This document shows, one piece after another, positions 57,255-64,000 of a stretch of DNA of 64,000 nt. Position 1 is the first letter of the stretch, and the number at the start of each line of letters is the position of its first letter. Below the pieces are notes generated by a model, which was not told the origin of the DNA, made no database searches, and saw only the letters and a program-made list of their open reading frames with translations. Location of the stretch: positions 22,021,729 to 22,085,728 of the forward strand of contig OV121096.1 in the NCBI GenBank assembly GCA_921293015.1, read 5' to 3'. Both the position numbers and the translations under genes were made by a program. This DNA comes from Phorcus lineatus. Taxonomy: Eukaryota; Mollusca; Gastropoda; Trochida; Trochidae.

Positions 57255-59268
57255 AATTCAATGGTGAAATATCACATGTTATATTTCTGTAAAGTATCAA
57301 AGTATCAATATTCAGCACCTGCATCTATCTTCATGAAACAATAAAACAATCAAGACTTTATGACACAAGGCTAGACAGTTTCCGTTGAACAGCGGTGCTT
57401 TGAGCTAATTGATCTCGCTATTGTACAGTGACCAGCGTCTGTGGTCAGCGGCCACGGCGTTGAGCCGTGAAGCTGACTCGGCGTTAATGAGTCAATAAGG
57501 ATACTTTGTCTAAAAACCGACATAGCGTTCGTTTATTTAACATCGTGATTAAAACTTTGAATAACTCGTGTTGTGTATTTCTGTAAAAAGATAATGTTAC
57601 GCGCGACAAAATTTACCAATATAAGAATACCATACAGAGAGCTATATCCTGTATCAAGGTATCATCTCAAACATAAAAAATTTATATATATACAAAACAA
57701 TAAAACTTGAGTCATCCCTGTAAGGGATGAAAGAGACTAAACACAAAGACATGTAGAAAAAGAGATACAACATTGTATGATTAAGAATATATGTACATAG
57801 AGATATATTTTAAAAATCAATGTTAGTAACTTTACTTGATACGAATGAAAATTAATATAAATGATATGTTAGATTATCAGTAAAATTGGAATAATCGTCA
57901 CATTCAACGTACGTAAAACTTTTTCAATAAACTCGACCTCTCGCGGTCATGTACAGGGTTTTCATTAATCATTTTCACAGAATATTTTAAATTATGCAAT
58001 CACATTGTTCAATCTCAACTCTAATCGGGGCAACTCCTTATTTATGACATTTTTAAGATAGGCATTCAACTAGCCCGGTGAAAACCAATGAAGCATGACC
58101 TTGCCTGCGACTACTTGTACCTTGTGACGTAATATATATAGTTGTCTTGTGAGGTAGAACTTTATACCAAGGTAATTTGGGGTTTACTGCCTAAACAGCA
58201 GTTGTAAAAAATATTCTAGCAACGCCTTATTACAGTATATTTCTGTTTTCAAAACGACTGTAAATTGAACATGATTATTGGTAAACCAATACCTGTACAA
58301 TATGGTGTAGTAATAAGTGGTATAGTATGTTGACGTTCTCTGAATATCGATAATTTTGTTCCTTATAACTTTAATCGGAATCGATACAAGGAAGCATTTG
58401 TATCTTTGATGTAATTTACAGCTTGTTGTCTGAGGTACTTGACTCAATAACTATGAGTTACTATTCGGGACATTAGGTCGAACCGATTTTGGAAATAAAA
58501 AAAAGGTATTTCTCTCGTTCAAAGGTTTATCTTTGGCGACATTTGGCGACATTTGTTATTTTGAGATTATTACATATTTATATCTAAACCTACTGCTACT
58601 TAATACGCCTTTTATCACTGGTCGCACTCTTGTATATTTTGCATTGTTGACTTAGAGATAAAATAGAATTATTTAGCGGGTATTTACTACACTAACGAAA
58701 AACAACCCATGACACTGCGAAATTTATTGGAGTGAAGATCTTCATGAAAAAAATCACTAATTTTGGTTTTGTGTGATTTTAATGTTTATAGTTTAATAAC
58801 ACATTTTGCGCTTAGCGGAAGGATGTTGGGCCCGTGATGTCTAACAAATTAATGTCACGACATTTAGTTCTCTTATATCGTGATCACTGCTATTTATGAA
58901 AATATGTTATGTAAAGTTAAGCTCAGTCCAAATCTTATAATTTTAAAAACAATTACCTAATCAATTGCACCAGAGTGTAAATAAATAGATCGTACCAAAT
59001 AAACCTACAGAAATTGTTTTGGCACTGAACTGATCAGAGAGAAAGACAATGCAAGCTGTTATTCAACAACGTTGTCTGGGGATGCATCTTAATGAAACAA
59101 ATATAAATATATCATTTCTTGTTAATTTTATTTTAAAGAGAATGTTCAGTGAATATGGACAGCAGGTTCACATCGTGTCAGACAACAATATGGTGGATGT
59201 CAGCTTATTTCTTTTTATTTAATCAAGTAATCTTTCTCTCATTATCAAAGGTACGCCAGTACTTACAT
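57255..59268. other. No recognised gene
   Basis: A short GC-rich island at about 57,430-57,490 holds a perfect 6-bp-stem hairpin CACGGC-GTTGA-GCCGTG (57453-57469). Otherwise AT-rich with chance frames. Confidence 0.45.
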
Positions 59269-59348
59269 AACCTCGATTATGGTGTGCCAAGCCTTTTTAT
59301 GACTACTCGCCTACTAACCTATCCCGCGTCCATCTCTTGCTAATTAAA

Positions 59349-59540
59349 GTGTGTATTCAACAGCTTGTGCGGCACTCATTGTTTATTGAGGATCTAAGTG
59401 AAGAGAAAAAAACTGAAATCCGAGAACTCTCATGCGCTATCCTTACGCACAGAAAGTCAACTGTTTGTAAACTATCCATTTCTGTACAAAACGACTTCAC
59501 ATCGTTAAGATATAAGGCATGGTTAAAAAAAGAATAGAAT
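59349..59540 (+). CDS. Candidate 3'-terminal exon of an unrecognised protein
   Basis: The exon would start around 59,364 after GTGTATTCAACAG, which has a CTAAT branch-point-like sequence about 25 nt upstream. The frame reads LVRHSLFIEDLSEEKKTEIR, ELSCAILTHRKSTVCKLSIS, VQNDFTSLRYKAWLKKE, then TAG. Its balanced, charged composition is unlike the AT-driven frames around it. The open frame actually extends upstream to about 59,272 (...YDYSPTNLSRVHLLLIKVC), so no splice is strictly needed. It lies inside the possible 7-kb transposon and might be its transposase C-terminus or an unrelated relic. No domain recognised. Confidence 0.35.
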
Positions 59541-62040
59541 CACAGATATATTAAAAGTTGATAATATGAAATTACCAGCATCGGTTACCTGCATTGCCCA
59601 CTCTGAACAGTTAACATTGTTAATATAGTGAATTAAATGTTCGTTTGGGTAATTATCTTATCTTTGTGTATACATTTGAATTACGATGTGTCAAAATGAC
59701 GGTTAATTGCGCTTAGTCTAAGGTTATGCATTCTAAAGGAGCTGTGGTTGTTAAAACTAATATGTCATATTTCTGAGGTGGTATGAAATAAGACGTTGTT
59801 GACAGTCATGTTTACTTAGGACTTCTTTTGTCGGAACAATAATGCGGTAATCAGACATCTTTGTCATGCAAAATATTGATAGTGTAAGCGGTAAAATTGT
59901 TAGGTGGAGTCATCCTTAAGCAATACGGTGTCAACGAATTTGAATTTTAGAGTTTGTAATTTGTAAGTTTTCAGATCTTAACCTCTATCATGTTAAGGAA
60001 ATGAACGTAGTTTATCATTTTCTTCTTGTTGTCTCAAAGGTTCTGAGGGTGTTTTTAATGAGTTTGTCAGAAGGTTGAAACGTGATATATTACCAAATAC
60101 ATGCAAACAATTATTTGAGTTGTTTTTCATAACATGATAAATACGAGACATTTTCAGTTAATTGTAAATATTACGAGTTTGAAATAAGACTGACATATTG
60201 TGATAATAACAATTTTTTTAGTAAAAAATAATCTGACGAAGATGTTAAGTCCCTACCATATGTTAACTAGTATTAGGTATCGAGCGACCAATGTGCATAA
60301 TGCTTTTCCATCTCAAAAAATAATTGAGAATGGCTACCGACTTTAACGTTAGAACCATTATTATCAATGAAATGGCAATCTATACATATAACGCGCATGC
60401 AATAGGAAAACGTGTCACGTTACTAATTTGATACTATCATAATTTACATTTAAATAACTCACGATTTCCAGATACAGTAACGCTATGCTATTTTCAAAAC
60501 CAAAACTTGAATTGAAATGAAGGAGTTCACCAAAACGCCTATCGCCTCGTGTTTCGATACATCTATATATGTTATATATGAGATAAGTAAAATATGCAAC
60601 ACATAATTGGTTCATTCCTTTTGATATTCATATTCAAAATCATTTGATCCGGCATGAACATGAAGAAATACGTGTGTACATTGAGACATTATATATCACC
60701 TCAGATAAGAGAATTTTCAACTGTACACCTGTCATTTTGATTAAGGAAAGTTTGTTGATCAGAATATTAAAGTTAAAAGTAAAATTAGAGTTAAAATTGT
60801 TTTTACAATATTTGTGCAGGTTAATACAGCGTGTCTGTGAAATATCAGAGGTATCGCATCATCCTAACTTTTACGTATGGATTCATAAGCTCTTTTACAA
60901 CCATGATAGACTAGTATAAATATATGACCATTTACACATCAACTATTAGTTTGTGGTGTAGTTTCTTTGCAAGATATTCGGCAGGTATTTGGCAAATTAC
61001 AGTTATATGTCATTGGAGAGTCTGGTTTACGTTAACGATATGCATCTCACACGACAATTAACATTACATAACTAAGTAATGCAATCCCCTACTCCCGCTG
61101 CCTTACTAGAGCTAGCCGCTCCCCCGCCCTTCCGCTCAGTTCTTGCTCTCGTCATTCCTGAATTCGCTTGTTAATTTGTTTTTTAAAGTACAAAGGATAT
61201 CAATAGATGAGTGTTAAATTGTGTTAGAAGAGGCACAGTATAATATGTGTGCGGAGATTCACTGACTTTAGGGTAGACTTGTTTTGTAAAAAGAACACCG
61301 CATGAGCGTTTTGATCAATTGACAATAGGATCATATTGTTTATAGAGGGGGATATTGTCCTTGATTTTGGAAGGATTGTAAATTATTTTTATTTGTAAGA
61401 AAAACATGACGTTTGTTTAAGTATTGTTTGATATTAATATATCTTAGCGAAACTGATGTTTTAAGTTGCCCTTTTTGGTAGCCAATCCAAAAAGAGATTT
61501 ATTTCATATATTTCAATAACATATTGTTTTAGTAATACTAACATAAATATTCTATTTGGTGACATCTCTCTATGTCCTTTTTTCTTTTTCTTCTCATTCA
61601 TTTACCAACATTTCTACCAACAAAACACTGAAATACAACTTGCGAAACATAACTACTTTTATCCTTAAGGACCATCATATTTTGTTGATAACACCTTCTT
61701 TATTGTGAGTTTTTATTCAGAAAATATTGCCTTCCTTATGCATAACACTACTAAATGTCTATAAAACTTTCCAATATTCGTTCATTTTTTTGAGTGTACA
61801 TGGTACATACGTGTCCCTTTAAAAAAGTCCGTTGTTGTTATGTATCTCGGTAAAATAGAGAAATAAAATTTAGATGTGTATTTACAGAACTAAATGGTGA
61901 ATATAAAAAACAGTTAGAGGGAATAAAAAAGTAAAATTTTAAAAGTTATAAATACATTTAATGATACATAATTAAACTTGGAAAGAATAAGTAAACTAAA
62001 ATTAAGTAGATATATAAGGAATCAACACAGCCGAGTTTGC
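59541..62040. other. AT-rich DNA, no recognised gene
   Basis: The 91-codon frame at 60644-60919 is rich in I, L and K and has no support from motifs or paralogues. Confidence 0.45.
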
Positions 62041-62056
62041 AGATGTCGCAGACAAA

Positions 62057-62090
62057 GGGGGTGGGGGCGGGGGGGGGGGGGGGGGGGGGG
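62057..62090 (+). repeat. Interrupted poly-G tract
   Basis: G runs of 5 and 5, then an uninterrupted run of 22 (62069-62090). Strong G-quadruplex potential. It sits about 340 bp inside the right end of the possible transposon. Confidence 0.95.
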
Positions 62091-62549
62091 AGGGTGTATG
62101 TGAGTCACCCAACAGAGCCCACGGGTTGAGAGGTAAGGGAAGATGATACGATAACCCTTGAAAGCTTTCCTTTCCGAATACATTTACGACACCTTCATGC
62201 AATTGCCTCATCGGGGCTAATTAATCACGTGACCTTAGCTCCGCCTACTCGGTAAATGCACTGAACCGTGCGCGTGGCTTTTTGCGATAGACTCGCAAAA
62301 TCCCCGCAACCGACACGCGATATTGGCGTGACTTGACCGCGATACGACCGGATTTCGTTCGCGATAATTTTGCGATAATTCTGCATCCAGACTGCAAGAC
62401 AAGGGAAGAGACTTATGACCGCCACTGTAGGTTCGTCTGTTTGGGGATTAAAATTTATCCGGGTAATTCATACATTAATTTATATCTTTGATTATTATAA
62501 CAATCGAACAGTAACCAGTAGATGAATCTGAAATCTGTCTGCAACATTA

Positions 62550-63500
62550 TGTCCTGCTAAGACCCATTGAAATGAACCATACAATAAAATGGAATTATTG
62601 GAAAGCAGGTATTATTCACATTGAGTAATACCAGGTTCAATACCAGAGAAAGAAGTAGAAAGACAGTTTATGTTAGTAATGATGGGCAATACTTACCGCT
62701 CTTGCTTTTCATTATTACCCCGACATTTGGTTGAGATTTAGAGGTGTGGATAAATGAGATTAGGATGAAGAAAGCAAAGTGTCTCAGAAGTACTAGATGG
62801 GTTTCGTGTACTTATTAAGGAAACTGATTCAAGCGTTTTGAGGAAATAGGACAGGGCGACCCTAACAGTAAGAAGAATGGTCAAACAATCCGGCCATAAC
62901 TCAAATTCAAATACAGACTGATTTACCCTTAACGTATCTTTCATTTTCTCATTTTAGAACTGTAGAAATTGACCATCCTGTCAATTGATTTTTTTAGTAT
63001 ACCGGGTATTTGCATTAAAGGTTTCATGTTTTATGGATTGGTGATTATCTTCACATGATGTACAGGCTATATGGATTGTCCAAAGAATACTTGTGATAAC
63101 AATATACTGAGAGGAATAGTGGAAGAGTTGAACGCTGACCTTTTTCAACGAATTTCTCATTTAACTATCCTCAACAGCACTAAGTGAACTGACTAAAACT
63201 TTTCTCTTGGTGATGAATGATTGATGACCACGTAGATCAATGGACACAAGCTACTGACAGCATTTGCACTGAGATGAGTCAAACCTAGTGCATTGATCAC
63301 AGGGTATTCAAAGACATTCGAAGTTACAAATTTGTCAATAACTCTGGGCTTGGCTCCTTTAACGAGAAGTCTGTAAACAAGTAGGTGCAGCAAAAACCAT
63401 AAAGTGAATTTTCCGCAAACGCATTACATAAAAATATTTACTGGTGTTCAGTAGGGATAGGGAGTTTTTGGAGTAACATAAGACACTATATATGAATGAA
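62550..63500 (+). repeat. Segmental module S, copy gamma
   Basis: Fourth copy of module S: TGCTAAGACCCAT...AACCA, ACTATCCTCAACAGCACTAA, and the exon and its downstream TGCAGCAAAAACCATAAAG. It follows the possible transposon directly, which suggests that the transposon separated two neighbouring repeat units. Confidence 0.8.
63235..63380 (+). pseudogene. Exon S, copy gamma (broken)
   Basis: WTQATDSICTEMSQ is followed by a ~5-nt deletion and a stop; ALITGYSKTFEV is recovered in another frame, followed by a further 1-nt loss. The donor region AAACAAGTAGGTGCAG is perfectly kept at 63,376-63,391. Confidence 0.5.
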
Positions 63501-63719
63501 GTACTTATTGTAGCTGACAATTAACATTTTCAAGCTAATCAGTTCGGTAATTTTGTAATAGATATGTATTAACGTGATTCTAAACGAAACGCGGATGTTG
63601 ATGCATTTAAATTAGTCAAATATATTCTTCGAGACTCAGTTAAGGCAAGTAAAAGATAGAATTGATGTTTGAAAGTTAATATAACTAATATTCTTTTTAA
63701 TGGTTCGTTTGATATTTAG

Positions 63720-64000
63720 TTTGATATTTTGTATCCTCTCATCAATAATACGCATGTGTCATACTTTTCTTGTCCTTCAATTTCTTTCAAAAAACAGAAT
63801 AATATTGTGTAATGATTTTATTGAGTCACGTCTTCATCTTGAACCAATCCTTCGAGCGCCAAATAACATACTTTGAAGCTTTGTTGTTGTGCTTTTTTAA
63901 TCGACCTTATAGCCAGTTCCTCGCAAAAAAGATGTAATAGTTTTATCTTGCTCTTCAATTCCTTTTTGATATGCTTATTCTAAGAAAAAAAACTCTATTT
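63720..64000 (+). repeat. Segmental module T, copy gamma, cut by the window end
   Basis: CCTCTCATCAATAATACG and CTTTGAAGCTTTGTTGTT...TTTTAATC parallel the first part of the other T modules. The T exon, if present, lies beyond base 64,000. Confidence 0.55.

Noticed and set aside
62002..62211. Polyproline protein frame on minus
   Set aside because: Translation of the G22 tract; flanks have no coding character.
63193..63393. Minus-strand frame ending ANAVSSLCPLIYVVINHSS, resembling the seventh helix of a rhodopsin-like GPCR
   Set aside because: The resemblance exists only in the gamma copy; the other three S copies break it. The plus strand of the same block gives a coherent exon-like frame with splice signals in all copies.

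Overview
This window looks like AT-rich, gene-poor nuclear DNA from a marine mollusc, most likely a gastropod. That is an inference from repeat content: tRNA-derived SINEs ending in a GCGTTAAAC...AACTCACTCA tail, decayed non-LTR reverse transcriptases, short inverted-repeat elements, and a decayed GGAGTTATGG...GGACAGACTAGTCAG repeat I associate with molluscs. There are no prokaryotic features, no rRNA, no free-standing tRNA gene and no long intact ORF. Nearly all ORFs over 60 codons are chance frames or lie inside repeats.

Layout. 1-2.8 kb: no recognisable feature. 2.8-5.45 kb: a 34-bp satellite in two opposed arrays (about 53 and 17 units) around a 0.25-kb spacer, so the locus is a large inverted repeat. 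5,664-14,169: a perfect-register tandem duplication of a 4,253-bp unit, differing by about a dozen substitutions; each unit has three TGACGTCA palindromes about two helical turns apart, then CCAAT and TATA-like boxes. 14.2-36.9 kb: a repeat graveyard with two SINE families (here SINE-A and SINE-B), several copies having perfect target-site duplications, two LINE RT remnants, fragments of inverted-repeat elements, one exon-like acidic ORF before AATAAA, and a ~145-bp minisatellite whose units each carry a TGACCCC-AAAT-GGGGTCA hairpin.

36.9-64 kb: a cluster of diverged multi-kb repeat units (modules P/Q, R, S, T; all read on +). Where paralogous copies are compared, short exon-like blocks stand out: an S exon around VKWTQAIDRIC (four copies, frame broken in each), a T exon around EQ..(D/E)IS.N..LI(D/E)LN (two copies, in-frame 9-nt indel), a P exon with conserved GTAAGG donor, and a small R exon. 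I read this as a tandem array of decaying paralogues of an unrecognised multi-exon gene. This and the transposon described next are the best candidates for something undescribed. Insertions in the array include a MULE-like element with 9-bp TSD carrying a nested SINE, a TTAA-flanked MITE, a 93-bp hairpin element with a paralogous empty site, and a possible ~7-kb DNA transposon (55,452-62,427) with 18-bp TIRs, TA flanks and TATCGC-rich ends.

No pathway can be assembled from the window. The recoverable story is one of duplication, retroposition and nested insertion. All comparisons were made by eye; percent identities and copy counts are approximate.
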